Assembly: GCA_019359695.1 (NCBI GenBank)
Contig: JAHHGV010000027.1
Coordinates: 55,478 to 119,477 of the forward strand
Source of the DNA: Brasilonema angustatum HA4187-MV1
GTDB lineage: Bacteria > Cyanobacteriota > Cyanobacteriia > Cyanobacteriales > Nostocaceae
Length of the DNA stretch: 64,000 nucleotides
Reading direction: 5' to 3'
Part shown: one piece after another, positions 63,953 to 64,000 of the stretch
Layout of the letters: each line of letters opens with the position of its first letter
How positions within the stretch are numbered: the stretch's first letter is position 1
Translations under genes and position numbers: made by a program
Notes under the pieces: generated by a model
What the model saw: the letters and a program-made list of their open reading frames with translations, nothing else
Database searches by the model: none
Told to the model about the DNA's origin: nothing

Positions 63953-64000
63953 AAATCTGGGCTAATAAAATAGGCTCAGGTTTTTGTGGAAGCATTTTTA

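Overview
This window comes from a filamentous cyanobacterium, most likely a repeat-rich member of the Nostocales. The evidence is the many GCGATCGC (HIP1) octamers in and between genes, and typical cyanobacterial families: a CRR6-type NDH-1 assembly factor, a DUF3685 response regulator, a DUF760 protein, a porin with an SLH domain, and a hormogonium polysaccharide cluster (hpsA-D plus hpsJ). Coding density is moderate. Short tandem repeats of six to seven bases, GC-rich palindromes and small inverted-repeat elements fill the gaps and in places have entered genes. No tRNA, rRNA or CRISPR array was seen.

Layout. 1-3.8 kb: a small conserved protein, a CtpB-type S41 protease and ispG. 4-6.6 kb: a gene graveyard with a broken phosphotransferase, an unidentified remnant, a DISARM-type SNF2 helicase fragment and the tail of a flavoprotein hydroxylase. 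6.7-15.8 kb: a DxD glycosyltransferase-like protein, an isochorismatase-family hydrolase carrying an in-frame repeat, a LysM/M23 peptidase, an HtrA protease, a DUF760 protein, scpB, ispD, and a GT9 glycosyltransferase overlapping a GmhB-like phosphatase. 16.4-22.3 kb: an orphan protein, CRR6, a Fur-family regulator, a DUF3685 regulator and a methyltransferase. 22.4-31.1 kb, all on the minus strand: GT2, HpsJ, a DUF2064 protein, and the pseudopilins HpsD, HpsC and HpsB with HpsA, which probably make and export hormogonium polysaccharide.

32-39.3 kb: two coiled-coil orphans among mobile elements, rpmB, a PstS-like protein, htpG and a chimeric kinase pseudogene. 39.5-44 kb: a 1016-residue HAD/2-phosphoglycerate-kinase-like fusion, and a stand-alone ABC membrane domain coupled to a 55-residue ORF. 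44.3-49 kb: an ECF sigma factor and putative anti-sigma factor with an ATGA overlap, then a small membrane peptide, a Spy/CpxP-like protein, a DUF1800 protein and a Tat-exported DUF1501 protein, which looks like an envelope module. 50.3-53.6 kb: a CLC-F-type fluoride/proton antiporter with a C-terminal PII-like domain, a secreted orphan and a LysR regulator. 53.7-54.6 kb: remnants of xisI, xisH and a PIN toxin. 54.6-64 kb: clpB, an SLH porin, gloA, a radical-SAM activase-like protein, eno, and a frameshifted Rpn-family nuclease at the right edge.

The most notable new structures are two families of non-autonomous transposable elements defined here from sequence alone. One is 170-190 bp with CTNAGATCTTGCA ends, NTGA target duplications and three or four internal hairpins whose stems differ between copies while the pairing is kept. 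The other is about 120 bp with TATC...GATA ends and TNA target duplications; one copy is inserted precisely inside a copy of the first family. Also notable are the intragenic duplication of the HAD cap in the 1016-residue protein, which also carries two GC-rich palindromes in frame, and the CLC-F/PII-like fusion.
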